From Sulfurovum xiamenensis (GTDB lineage: Bacteria; Campylobacterota; Campylobacteria; Campylobacterales; Sulfurovaceae): 64,000 nucleotides of DNA. Both the position numbers and the translations under genes were made by a program. The stretch is taken from positions 62,001 through 126,000 of the forward strand of contig NZ_JAQIBC010000003.1 of NCBI RefSeq assembly GCF_030347995.1, read 5' to 3'. The notes beneath the pieces are model-generated. The model did no database searches and was not told where the DNA came from. It saw nothing but the letters and a program-made list of their open reading frames with translations. This document shows positions 54,181 through 62,753 of the stretch, in pieces (within the stretch, counting starts at the first letter, position 1; each line of letters begins with the position of its first letter).

Positions 54181-54975
54181 ATGAAGAAAATTGTGATGCT
54201 TGTATTACTGTTTCTAACTGTACTACAAGCAGAGTCTTTAGGTGTAAATGAAAAGTTAGGGGAATACGTTCCGCTTGATTTAACATTTATAGATGAAGAC
54301 GGTAAAAGTAGAACACTTAAAGAGTATATGGATGGAAAACCAACTATTATCTCTTTGAACTACTTTAGATGTGCAGGTATCTGTACACCACAACTAGAAG
54401 ATATGGCAAAAATGTTGTCTAAGCTTGACTTGGCTGAAAATACTGACTACAAAGTATTGACTATCAGTTTTGCACCGGATGAAACACCGCCTTTAGCAAA
54501 AGCGAAAAGAAAGACGATGTTAGCCGCTATGAGCAGACCCTACGTGAAGGATGCATGGCACTTTTTACTCAGTGAAAACAACTCTTCGGCTATTTTGGCT
54601 GACAAAGTTGGATTTACCTATAAAAAGGAAGTATCCAGAGCGGGTGTGGTTGAGTGGATCCATGCTGCATCATTGATAGTCATTTCACCAGAAGGAAAGA
54701 TCACACGTTACCTTAACGGTATCGAACAACTTCCTTTTGATGTGAAAATGGCAGTATTGGAGTCAGCACAAGGCAAGGTTGGACCGACCATAGCTAAAAC
54801 ATTACTGTATTGTTTCGCATACGATCCAAAAGGCAAAACCTATGTTTTTGCCTGGGAGAAGATAGCAGCAACAGTAATATTAACGATTACAATTATCTTT
54901 TTTATCTGGCTTATTAAGGCAGGAAGAAGAGATCAAGAAGAACATCTAAATCAAAGGAGAGACATAGATGAGTAA
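54181..54975 (+). CDS. SCO1/SenC-type copper chaperone
   Basis: SCO proteins deliver copper to the CuA centre of oxidase subunit II. The 264 residues have a signal peptide (about 1-18), a thioredoxin-fold domain with the copper-binding CAGIC pair and a histidine in EWIHAASL, and a C-terminal membrane segment (about 225-245). It is the first gene of the oxidase cluster, and its stop overlaps the subunit I start by 8 bases (ATGAGTAA). This close link points to dedicated assembly of the neighbouring oxidase. Confidence 0.92.
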   Translation: MKKIVMLVLLFLTVLQAESLGVNEKLGEYVPLDLTFIDEDGKSRTLKEYMDGKPTIISLNYFRCAGICTPQLEDMAKMLSKLDLAENTDYKVLTISFAPDETPPLAKAKRKTMLAAMSRPYVKDAWHFLLSENNSSAILADKVGFTYKKEVSRAGVVEWIHAASLIVISPEGKITRYLNGIEQLPFDVKMAVLESAQGKVGPTIAKTLLYCFAYDPKGKTYVFAWEKIAATVILTITIIFFIWLIKAGRRDQEEHLNQRRDIDE

Positions 54976-56623
54976 AACTTATTTCGACGAAACACACTGT
55001 GCCATTGGGCACCCTAAGAGTACATTCATGCAGTGGATGCTTACTATCGACCATAAAAGAATTGGTATTATGTATGCAGCTGTCATGTTTGTATTCTTTT
55101 TTGTAGCTGTATTTACAGCATTTGCAATGAGACTTGAACTGTTTGCACCAGGGGGACAATATATGGATGGAAACACGTTCAACCAGGCATTCACACTACA
55201 TGGTGTGATCATGATCTTCCTCTTTATTATCCCGGGGATCCCTGCAATATTTGGAAACATTGTTATGCCATTGATGATCGGTGCGAAAGATGTATCTTTC
55301 CCAAGATTGAACTGGTTTACATTCTGGCTCTATATTGCTGGTTGTTGTATTGCACTTGCATCACTATTTATAGGTGAAGGTGTAGCGGATACAGGTTGGA
55401 CATTCTATGCGCCATACTCTATGAATACAGGAACAAACGTTATTATGGCGCTTGTAGCTGCATTTGTTCTTGGATTTGCATCTATTCTTACTGGACTTAA
55501 CTTTCTTGTAACGATTCACAGACTTAGAGCACCAGGTATGACTTTCTTTAAAATGCCACTTTTTGTATGGGGTATCTACGCAACAGCATGGATCCAGCTT
55601 CTTGCAACACCAGTTGTTGGTATTACGCTTGTATTGGCTATTTTGGAAAAATATTTTGGTATTGGTATCTTTGACCCGGCTAAAGGGGGAGACCCTGTAT
55701 TGTTCCAACACTTATTCTGGATCTACTCTCACCCGGCTGTTTATCTTATGATCCTTCCAGCATTCGGTATTATGTCTGAAATCATTCCTACATTCTCAAG
55801 AAAAGAGGTATTCGGATATAGAACGATCGCTCTTTCTTCAGCATCAATTGCAGGTATCGGTTACCTTGTATGGGGTCACCACCTTTATACATCAGGTATG
55901 TCAGATATTGCTAAGACGGTATTCTCATTCCTTACTTTCTTTGTTGCGATCCCAACAGGTGTAAAGTTCTATGACTGGGTTGCTACAATGTATCAAGGTA
56001 AGATCGTTCTTTCAACACCAATGATCTGGGCACTAGGAACAATTATTACATTTGCGATCGGTGGTATCACAGGGGTGACTATTACTATGATCGGTATGGA
56101 CGTTCACTTACAAGATACCTATTACACAGTTGCACACTTCCATTACGCGATTCTTGGTGGGGTTGTATTCTTGCTGTTTGCAGGTATGCACTATTGGTTC
56201 CCGCTTGTAACAGGTAAAATGTATAACGAAACAAAAGCAAAAATCGCTTTCTATCTTAACTTTATCGGATTTAACCTACTATGGTTCCCAATGTTCATCG
56301 CTGGTTACTATGGTATGCCAAGACGTTACTTTGACTACTTACCGGAATTTGAAATTTATCACCAACTTTCATTCTATGGAGCAGTGATCTTTATCGCTGG
56401 TCTTATCTATATGTTCTGGGTACTCTTTAAAGGTTGGACAAAAGGTGAGGCAACGACGCCTAATCCATGGAATGCGACTACACTTGAGTGGCACTTACCA
56501 TCATCACCACCGCCACTAGAGAACCACTCTAAAGTGCCATATGTTGATTTTGATCCATATGAGTATAAACATGGTGAGCCAGTGGTTAAATTTAATTATG
56601 AAACGATGCAAAGGATAGACTAA
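54968..56623 (+). CDS. ctaD: Haem-copper oxidase subunit I, A2 type
   Basis: The 551-residue subunit holds the oxygen-reducing centre. Ligands seen are TLHGVIM (low-spin haem), SHPAVY (CuB histidine cross-linked to Tyr259), WGHHLY (CuB) and VAHFHYAILGG (both haems). The helix VI motif is YSHPAVY (253-259), with Tyr-Ser in place of the D-channel glutamate of HPEVY. This is the mark of A2-type oxidases. The IGAKDVSFPRLN entry and the K-channel lysine in PTGVKFYDW remain. It is embedded in a sco-I-III-IV-II-ctaB cluster and shares TAATG with subunit III. Confidence 0.95.
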   Translation: MSKTYFDETHCAIGHPKSTFMQWMLTIDHKRIGIMYAAVMFVFFFVAVFTAFAMRLELFAPGGQYMDGNTFNQAFTLHGVIMIFLFIIPGIPAIFGNIVMPLMIGAKDVSFPRLNWFTFWLYIAGCCIALASLFIGEGVADTGWTFYAPYSMNTGTNVIMALVAAFVLGFASILTGLNFLVTIHRLRAPGMTFFKMPLFVWGIYATAWIQLLATPVVGITLVLAILEKYFGIGIFDPAKGGDPVLFQHLFWIYSHPAVYLMILPAFGIMSEIIPTFSRKEVFGYRTIALSSASIAGIGYLVWGHHLYTSGMSDIAKTVFSFLTFFVAIPTGVKFYDWVATMYQGKIVLSTPMIWALGTIITFAIGGITGVTITMIGMDVHLQDTYYTVAHFHYAILGGVVFLLFAGMHYWFPLVTGKMYNETKAKIAFYLNFIGFNLLWFPMFIAGYYGMPRRYFDYLPEFEIYHQLSFYGAVIFIAGLIYMFWVLFKGWTKGEATTPNPWNATTLEWHLPSSPPPLENHSKVPYVDFDPYEYKHGEPVVKFNYETMQRID

Positions 56624-57351
56624 TGGGACACGAATACGTACCTGAGATCGCGATAGATCGTGATGGAAATCAACATGAAGTACAAGGTTGGCAAGGTGAT
56701 TTTTACGGCGGGAAACTAGGTTTCTGGCTGTTTATGCTTACAGAAGTAATGATGTTTGGAGCAATGTTCCTTGCACTTGCTTACTATAATTCACTACACC
56801 CTCAAGACTTTTTAGATGCTTCTGCAGCTTTAAATAGACTATTGGGTGGTACGAATACAGTGATTCTACTGGTATCTGCACTTACAATGGGACTAGGATT
56901 ACTTAGAATGAGAGCAGGTGATGTGAAAGGTGCTAAGCTTATGATCTGGGCGACTATCATTTTGGCAGTTGCTTTCTTGGTGATCAAAGGATTCGAATGG
57001 ACAGCTGAGTATCATCACGGTATTTTCTTGATGCATGACAAGCTATTGCCTGAATCATCTTTACCATTTGGTCAGAAATTATTCTATGGTCTTTACTTTT
57101 CAATGACTGGACTCCACGGATTCCATATTATCATTGGTATTGGTCTTATGCTTTGGTTACTTAAAAGAATCAATGCAGGTAAAGTAAGCCCAGAGCATCA
57201 TATTTTACACTGGAACATCGCACTATACTGGGATATCGTACACCTTATTTGGGTATTCGTATTCCCTTACTACTATATGATCGGAGCTGACGGTATTCAA
57301 ATGTCAGACTTTAGTATGATTTTTGGAGGAGGTACAAATGGGCACCACTAA
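56623..57351 (+). CDS. ctaE: Cytochrome c oxidase subunit III
   Basis: Subunit III stabilises proton pumping in haem-copper oxidases. The 242 residues have about five hydrophobic segments, the KLGFWLFMLTEVMMFGAMF helix, the GLHGFHIIIGIGLM block and the YWDIVHLIWVFVFPYYY end typical of the family. It starts in the subunit I stop (TAATG) and overlaps subunit IV by 14 bases. Confidence 0.94.
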   Translation: MGHEYVPEIAIDRDGNQHEVQGWQGDFYGGKLGFWLFMLTEVMMFGAMFLALAYYNSLHPQDFLDASAALNRLLGGTNTVILLVSALTMGLGLLRMRAGDVKGAKLMIWATIILAVAFLVIKGFEWTAEYHHGIFLMHDKLLPESSLPFGQKLFYGLYFSMTGLHGFHIIIGIGLMLWLLKRINAGKVSPEHHILHWNIALYWDIVHLIWVFVFPYYYMIGADGIQMSDFSMIFGGGTNGHH

Positions 57352-57694
57352 TACAGTAAATTATCAAGAAGAGAAAAAAGTATATTACAAAGTACTAATA
57401 GGTTTATTATTATTGACAGCAGTAACATTTGTACAACCAGGTTTATTTATGACAAAATCAACATTTTTGGCACAAATGCTTGTTGCAGTTGCTAAAGCTT
57501 GGCTGATCGTAATTTACTACATGCACTTAAAAGGTGAGAAATTGATTGGGGCTATGGTATGGTTTTCATTATCATTGGTCGCAGTTTTCTTTATTATCGT
57601 TATTGGTATCGACGTTGCCAATTTCCAATTTGAGGCAGAAAGTTTTATTACGCCGCAAGTTACAAATACTGCTACTACTCCTGCAGTACACTAA
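57338..57694 (+). CDS. ctaF: Oxidase subunit IV (prokaryotic COX4 type)
   Basis: This small subunit of caa3-type oxidases has three membrane segments. From the ATG at 57338, behind GGAGGAGG, it has 118 residues; an upstream ATG at 57323 has no ribosome site. The KAWLIVIYYMHLKGE motif between the second and third segments is the family mark. Its role is structural. Confidence 0.88.
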   Translation: MGTTNTVNYQEEKKVYYKVLIGLLLLTAVTFVQPGLFMTKSTFLAQMLVAVAKAWLIVIYYMHLKGEKLIGAMVWFSLSLVAVFFIIVIGIDVANFQFEAESFITPQVTNTATTPAVH

Positions 57695-57709
57695 GAGAGG
57701 TTTTATTAT

Positions 57710-58921
57710 ATGAGTAATACATTAGAAGGATTTAGTACACATGCATCGAGTTTTAACGCAGATCATGAATTTGCGTTCTGGCTGCATGTATGGATTTCAA
57801 TTGCACTATTTTTATCAGTAGTTGCACCGATGCTTTATTTTGCATGGAAGTATCGTGCAGATAAGGTCAAAAATGAAGATATCGGTACCTTGACCCATCA
57901 TACCGGGTTGGAATTGGCATGGACGATCATTCCAATTATTGCGGTGATGGTTTTCTTTTACTATGGTAATACGACACTACAAATGTTCAGAACCCTCCCA
58001 ACAGTCACAGATGACACTGTGGTGGTTAAGGTTGAAGGTTCTAAGTGGAAGTGGAAATATGAGTACGCTGCAAATAAAGATGGCTATGTACACAAAATTG
58101 GTGGGGCATACGAAAAACCTGTTAAGGATGAGAATGGTAAGGTGATAGAAGAAGGTACGATGGGTATCACTGCACTTTATGTACCTGTGAATACAGATGT
58201 CATTTTAGAGATGACTGCACCGGTGGATGATGTAATTCACGCATTCTATATCCCTGCATTCCGTATGAAAGAGGATGTGGTTCCTGGACGTACAACAAAA
58301 CAATGGTTTCATGCAACTAAAGTGGGTGAGTATGATGTTGAGTGTGCCGAGTACTGTGGTACAGACCACTCATATATGTATTCTAGAGTAGTAGTACTTC
58401 CAAAAGCGGAGTATGATGCATGGTTTAATAGTACAGAGAATACACCAAAAGGTAATTATGCTAAAGGTGGTGATGCACTAGTACAACGACATGGATGTAC
58501 ACAATGTCATGCAATTGAAACAGATAAAGTAATAGTTGGACCTTCTCTTAAATCTAGATGGACAAAAGAACGAGTATTGGATGTGATCCATAATGGTCAA
58601 GATCAACTTGGTTATGCTATGGGACCAATGCCAGCTGGTATGGCTACAGGTGCAGATGCTGAAGAGATCGCTGCCTATGTTGCTGGTGGCATGAAAGGTG
58701 AAAAACCTGCATCATTTGCTGCATGTTCTTCATGTCATGGTGAAGATGGTAAGGGTCAGTATGGTATGGCTCCAAGTCTTGTAGGATACGATACGACATT
58801 TATGAGTCATGTATTCAAGAAAGGTAAAAAAGGCATGAATGGTGGAATGCCAGCATACCCTGATATGACAGAAGAAGAGATTTCAACAATTGCTAAATAT
58901 CTCGACGACAAAGCTAAATGA
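57710..58921 (+). CDS. ctaC: Haem-copper oxidase subunit II with two fused cytochrome c domains
   Basis: The 403 residues have two N-terminal membrane segments (about 22-46 and 66-88) and a CuA domain with His177, Cys212, Cys216, His220 and Met223 (CAEYCGTDHSYM). These are followed by two c-type haem sites, CTQCH (263-267) and CSSCH (339-343). Ordinary caa3 enzymes have one haem here; two are known in the Desulfovibrio cc(b/o)o3 type. The extra haems probably receive electrons from a soluble carrier or from the bc1 complex. The stop overlaps ctaB by 4 bases (ATGA). Confidence 0.93.
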   Translation: MSNTLEGFSTHASSFNADHEFAFWLHVWISIALFLSVVAPMLYFAWKYRADKVKNEDIGTLTHHTGLELAWTIIPIIAVMVFFYYGNTTLQMFRTLPTVTDDTVVVKVEGSKWKWKYEYAANKDGYVHKIGGAYEKPVKDENGKVIEEGTMGITALYVPVNTDVILEMTAPVDDVIHAFYIPAFRMKEDVVPGRTTKQWFHATKVGEYDVECAEYCGTDHSYMYSRVVVLPKAEYDAWFNSTENTPKGNYAKGGDALVQRHGCTQCHAIETDKVIVGPSLKSRWTKERVLDVIHNGQDQLGYAMGPMPAGMATGADAEEIAAYVAGGMKGEKPASFAACSSCHGEDGKGQYGMAPSLVGYDTTFMSHVFKKGKKGMNGGMPAYPDMTEEEISTIAKYLDDKAK

Positions 58922-59781
58922 TAAAAGATTTCTTTAGCGTTACCAAGTTTATTCTCTCCTTTGCAGTCAGTCTATCTGCACTCTTTGCCTATATCATGGC
59001 AAAGGGAGAGATTGGTGTAGATATGTTTGTTGCTACCTTCTCTGTACTTCTTGTAGCGATGGGGGTTTCGACTCTTAATCAAGTACAAGAGTATAGAGAA
59101 GATTCCAAGATGGAAAGAACGAAGAATCGTCCTATCGCATCGGGTCGTATGTCACCTCGTACAGGGATTATCATTGCATTAGTATTGATCCTGGCCTCAT
59201 TTGTGTTTATCTATTCACTCTTAGGGTTGACCGGGATAAACTTTTTTGGGTTTGCATTCATTTGGTATAACCTTATGTATACACCTTTGAAAAAGAGATC
59301 TGCTGTAGCAGTGGTTCCTGGTGCGATATTGGGTGTCATCCCTCCGGCTATCGGGTGGCTTGCAGCTGGTCATACACTCTTTGAGTTAGAGTTCATTGCT
59401 TTGGCAGTCTATTATTTTATCTGGCAGGTGCCGCACTTCTGGTTATTGGTGATGCTCTTTCATGGAGACTACAAAGACGGCGGATACCCTACAGCAATGC
59501 GTCTGTTTGGGGAAGGTACCCTGCAAAGACTCACATTTGTGTGGCTCATACTGACCATACATGCAGGTATCTATCTGGTTTATACATTTAATGTTTATTT
59601 AACAGTTACAGTGGTGCTTTCTGCAGCATTGGGGATATGGGCATTTATCACGTCACTGCAACTGCTCAAAAAAGAGTTTAAACTTACAGATGCACGTGCG
59701 ATCTTCTGGAAGATCAATGCAGCATTTTTAGGTATTATTATACTTCTTAGTATCGATGAGTATGTAAAACATCATCTCTAA
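58918..59781 (+). CDS. ctaB: Protohaem IX farnesyltransferase (haem O synthase)
   Basis: CtaB attaches a farnesyl chain to haem B, forming haem O. The 287 residues have about eight hydrophobic segments, the prenyl-diphosphate motif STLNQVQEYREDSKMERT (58-75, with Glu for the first Asp) and RPIASG. It ends the oxidase cluster. No haem A synthase (ctaA) is seen nearby, so the oxidase may carry haem O rather than haem A. Confidence 0.93.
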   Translation: MIKDFFSVTKFILSFAVSLSALFAYIMAKGEIGVDMFVATFSVLLVAMGVSTLNQVQEYREDSKMERTKNRPIASGRMSPRTGIIIALVLILASFVFIYSLLGLTGINFFGFAFIWYNLMYTPLKKRSAVAVVPGAILGVIPPAIGWLAAGHTLFELEFIALAVYYFIWQVPHFWLLVMLFHGDYKDGGYPTAMRLFGEGTLQRLTFVWLILTIHAGIYLVYTFNVYLTVTVVLSAALGIWAFITSLQLLKKEFKLTDARAIFWKINAAFLGIIILLSIDEYVKHHL

Positions 59782-59790
59782 TGATATTTC

Positions 59791-59813
59791 AATAGCAGAT
59801 TTTTTCTGCTATT
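59791..59813 (+). terminator. Hairpin after ctaB
   Basis: AATAGCAGA (59791-59799) pairs perfectly with TCTGCTATT (59805-59813) around TTTTT. No T-tract follows. It probably ends or stabilises the oxidase message. Confidence 0.5.
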
Positions 59814-59871
59814 AAACTACAGTTTATTTAAACTTACTACACTTATATGAGTGACATTCTAAGGAACAAAG

Positions 59872-60405
59872 ATGCAAGAAAACCAATATACAATTCAAAC
59901 GATCATACAGAGTGTTTTTAAAGAACATAACTACAAGATCAAAAAAAGACTTATCTATGATAATGCACTGTTCGGGGGACTGAGCAGCAAGTGGATTAAA
60001 TTGGCTTTTCTTATTTTACCGTTTGCGATGTATGCCGCTATATTCAATCCTGCATCTTTTAAAGCGTTGGGTATCGCACAGGCCATTGTATTTTACATTA
60101 TACTTCTTGTATTTGCCATGCAGATCGTTGTGGCAGTCTCTTACTTTAACAATAAGAAGGTATTAAAAACAGCTACCAAAGCATGGGAGGTGTACTTTCC
60201 TGGTATTGATTTTAAAATGATACTCTCTTCGGGGGTCACACCTTATATGGATTTTAAAAAATATTATGAAGCTGCACTCAGTGATGGTTTGGTAGAAGAG
60301 GCCCTCAAAGATAAAATGAGTGAAGCATTCCAGCAGATGGAATCTGAAAACACCCATCTTGTTGAGGCGATGAAAAAAGATAAAGAGAAAAGAGCAGGTA
60401 AATAG
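59872..60405 (+). CDS. Hypothetical membrane protein, 177 residues
   Basis: I do not recognise the family. Two hydrophobic segments (about 40-58 and 68-92) separate a basic N-terminus from a charged, helical cytosolic tail ending in a lysine-rich stretch. TAAGGAAC precedes the ATG. It is followed after one base by the Sel1-repeat gene. Its place between two oxidase operons suggests a link with respiration, but nothing in the sequence shows this directly. Confidence 0.75.
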   Translation: MQENQYTIQTIIQSVFKEHNYKIKKRLIYDNALFGGLSSKWIKLAFLILPFAMYAAIFNPASFKALGIAQAIVFYIILLVFAMQIVVAVSYFNNKKVLKTATKAWEVYFPGIDFKMILSSGVTPYMDFKKYYEAALSDGLVEEALKDKMSEAFQQMESENTHLVEAMKKDKEKRAGK

Positions 60406-60406
60406 T

Positions 60407-61021
60407 ATGTTAAAGCATCTCATGGTATTCAGTGTATTTATTCTATCCACACTTTCAGCATCTCAGAGCATTTCTTTAAAGGTTCTATGTAGTGATAATA
60501 ATGCAACAGCCTGTTATGAGCACGGACTCCCTATGGTCACTGGGGAGAATGCGAAGGTACAGGATATTAAAGAAGAAGGGTTGAGTTATATACGTAAAGC
60601 TTGTACGCTTGGTGAAGATAGAGCGTGTGATATCATGGGTGATAACTACTATAAAAATACGAATTACGGTGCGGCAATACCGTATCTCGAGAAATCATGT
60701 GCAAGAGGTATAAAATCAGCATGTGAGGCGATGGGAACGATCTACCGTGACGGTCATGACGTAAGACCTGATGATGTGAAATCAAGAGTGTTTTATGAAA
60801 AAGCATGTGAATTAAAAAGCGGTGATGCATGTTTTAACGTGGCTATTATCTATCGTGGCGGTTTCGGTGTAGAAAAAAACAGAACCAAAGAAAAAGAATA
60901 TTACAAAAAAGGTTGTGATGTTGGATTGAAAGCCGGATGTGATCGATTTGTTGAGTTAGATAACGAAGATAAAGGTATAGAAACTGGAATCTGGACGACG
61001 ATCAAAAGCTGGTTTCAATAA
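60407..61021 (+). CDS. Secreted Sel1-repeat, cysteine-rich (Hcp-like) protein
   Basis: The 204 residues have a signal peptide (about 1-20) and several Sel1-like helical repeats. Five cysteine pairs share the spacing C-x7-C: CSDNNATAC, CTLGEDRAC, CARGIKSAC, CELKSGDAC and CDVGLKAGC. This is the design of the Helicobacter cysteine-rich proteins, in which each pair forms a disulfide within a repeat. The protein probably acts in the periplasm as a binding scaffold. Disulfide formation would need an oxidant such as the VKOR-like protein at 30 kb. Partner and function are unknown. Confidence 0.85.
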   Translation: MLKHLMVFSVFILSTLSASQSISLKVLCSDNNATACYEHGLPMVTGENAKVQDIKEEGLSYIRKACTLGEDRACDIMGDNYYKNTNYGAAIPYLEKSCARGIKSACEAMGTIYRDGHDVRPDDVKSRVFYEKACELKSGDACFNVAIIYRGGFGVEKNRTKEKEYYKKGCDVGLKAGCDRFVELDNEDKGIETGIWTTIKSWFQ

Positions 61022-61046
61022 CTCTCTTCTTCCCCCTCAAAGTATA

Positions 61047-61069
61047 TTTAGGAGTGTATTACTCCTAAA
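61047..61069. terminator. Hairpin after the Sel1-repeat gene
   Basis: TTTAGGAGT (61047-61055) pairs with ACTCCTAAA (61061-61069). An A-run follows, so the best T-tract is on the minus strand. A second palindrome, ATCAAT-AAA-ATTGAT, lies at 61073-61087. Confidence 0.5.
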
Positions 61070-61125
61070 AAAATCAATAAAATTGATAGATTAAACAGGA
61101 GTTAATTTCTCTTTTGATGCTTTAA

Positions 61126-61180
61126 ATCCCTACATATTTACGTTAAATGTAACGTATCCCTACATATATTTACATTAAAT
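61126..61180 (+). repeat. Pair of 23-25 base direct repeats upstream of ccoN
   Basis: ATCCCTACATATTTACGTT (plus AAAT) at 61126-61148 recurs as ATCCCTACATATATTTACA (plus TTAAAT) at 61156-61180. The two starts are exactly 30 bases apart, close to three helix turns, so both copies face the same side of the DNA. CGTTA/TAACG (61141-61154) adds a small inverted repeat. They lie just upstream of the candidate -10 boxes and look like tandem binding sites for an activator of the cbb3 operon. Confidence 0.6.
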
Positions 61181-61197
61181 AATTTTTTAAGTACAGA

Positions 61198-61219
61198 TAT
61201 AATCAAATAAGATTATAAT
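61198..61219 (+). promoter_or_regulatory. Candidate -10 boxes for the cbb3 operon
   Basis: TATAAT occurs at 61198-61203 and again at 61214-61219. The first is 18 bases after the second direct repeat, a distance that suits an activator-dependent promoter. The leader before ccoN would be about 45-60 bases. Confidence 0.5.
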
Positions 61220-61271
61220 TATTATTGAGTGTTGTAATTTTATAACATAGAATTTATTCAAGGGGGTATGT

Positions 61272-62738
61272 ATGCAATCAAATGCAGCATTGGAATATGA
61301 TTATTCATTAGCAAAAAAGTTTACCTTTTTAACTATTTTGTTTGGATTTTTAGGAATGTTGATCGGTACGATTATTGCCGCACAAATGGCATTTCCTGAA
61401 TTAAACTATCTATTGGGTGAGTATGGGACATTCTCAAGACTCAGACCACTTCATACAAATACCGTAGTATTTGGATTTACGGTTTCAGCAATCTTTGCTA
61501 CTTGGTTTTATATAGGGCAAAGAGTCCTTAAAGTATCTATGGCAGAATCGAAGTTTTTGATGGTGGTCGGAAACATTCAGTTTTGGCTATACTTTGTGGG
61601 CGCGTTGATAGCAACTGTATCATTACTATTGGGTATCTCCAGTGGTAAAGAGTATGCTCAGTATGAGTGGTGGGTTGATCTTGTTGTTGTTGTAATCTGG
61701 GTACTTTGGGGTGTTGGTATCATGGGTCTTATAGGAATTAGAAGAGAGAAAGCACTTTATATCTCTGTATGGTATTTCCTTGCATGTTTCCTTGGTATTG
61801 CTATGCTTTATCTTTTCAACAATATGTCAATTCCTACTTATTTCGCAACAGAGGGTCTAGGTGCAATCACTCACTCTGTATCTATGTATTCAGGTACGAA
61901 TGACGCACTAGTACAATGGTGGTATGGTCATAATGCGGTTGCATTTGGTTTTACAGTGCCTATCGTTGGTATGATCTACTACTTCCTTCCAAAAGAGTCT
62001 GGACAGGCTATCTATTCTTATAAGCTCTCTTTACTCTCTTTCTGGGGATTGATGTTCGTTTACCTTTGGGCAGGGTCTCACCACCTATTATGGTCAACAG
62101 TGCCAGACTGGATGCAAACAATGGGTTCTGCGTTCTCTGTAGTACTTATCTTGCCATCATGGGGTTCAGCGATCAACATGCTTCTTACGATGAAAGGTGA
62201 GTGGAATCAGTTAACAGAAAATCCGCTGATCAAATTTATGGTGCTTGCATCTACATTCTATATGTTATCAACGATCGAAGGTCCTATCCAAGCGATCAAA
62301 TCAGTCAATGCCATTGCACACTTTACTGACTGGATTCCTGGACACGTGCATGATGGTGTACTTGGTTGGGTGACATTTATGATCATGGCTTCACTGTTCC
62401 ATATGGCTCCGCGTATGTTCAAAAGAGAGATTTACTCTAGAAAACTTATGGAGACACAGTTCTGGCTTCAAACAACAGCGGTTGTGCTTTACTTTACATC
62501 TATGTGGATCGCAGGTATTACACAAGGTATGATGTGGAGAGCCGTAGATGAGTATGGTAACTTGATGTATAGTTTCATCGATACGGTCAATGTACTTCAT
62601 CCTTACTACACGATTAGAGCGCTTGCAGGTGTAATGTACCTTATTGGTTTCATTATGTTCGCTTACAATATGTATAAAACTATGACTTCTGCTAAAGAGA
62701 TTACAGAAGAACCACAGTTTAGAACACCTATGGCATAA
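61272..62738 (+). CDS. ccoN: cbb3-type cytochrome c oxidase subunit I
   Basis: CcoN is the catalytic subunit of the high-affinity C-type oxidase. The 488 residues contain about twelve membrane helices. The low-spin haem histidine is in RPLHTNTVVF, CuB ligands are in YGHNAVAF and AGSHHLLWS, and haem ligands in the PGHVHDGVLGW block. The ATG at 61272 follows AAGGGGG. It opens the ccoNOQP operon directly after the accessory genes of the A2 oxidase region. Confidence 0.97.
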   Translation: MQSNAALEYDYSLAKKFTFLTILFGFLGMLIGTIIAAQMAFPELNYLLGEYGTFSRLRPLHTNTVVFGFTVSAIFATWFYIGQRVLKVSMAESKFLMVVGNIQFWLYFVGALIATVSLLLGISSGKEYAQYEWWVDLVVVVIWVLWGVGIMGLIGIRREKALYISVWYFLACFLGIAMLYLFNNMSIPTYFATEGLGAITHSVSMYSGTNDALVQWWYGHNAVAFGFTVPIVGMIYYFLPKESGQAIYSYKLSLLSFWGLMFVYLWAGSHHLLWSTVPDWMQTMGSAFSVVLILPSWGSAINMLLTMKGEWNQLTENPLIKFMVLASTFYMLSTIEGPIQAIKSVNAIAHFTDWIPGHVHDGVLGWVTFMIMASLFHMAPRMFKREIYSRKLMETQFWLQTTAVVLYFTSMWIAGITQGMMWRAVDEYGNLMYSFIDTVNVLHPYYTIRALAGVMYLIGFIMFAYNMYKTMTSAKEITEEPQFRTPMA

Positions 62739-62753
62739 GGGAGGTAGTTTATT

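Noticed and set aside
61126..61180. CRISPR array
   Set aside because: There are only two copies with a 5-7 base gap and no cas genes; the place upstream of ccoN suits regulatory repeats.
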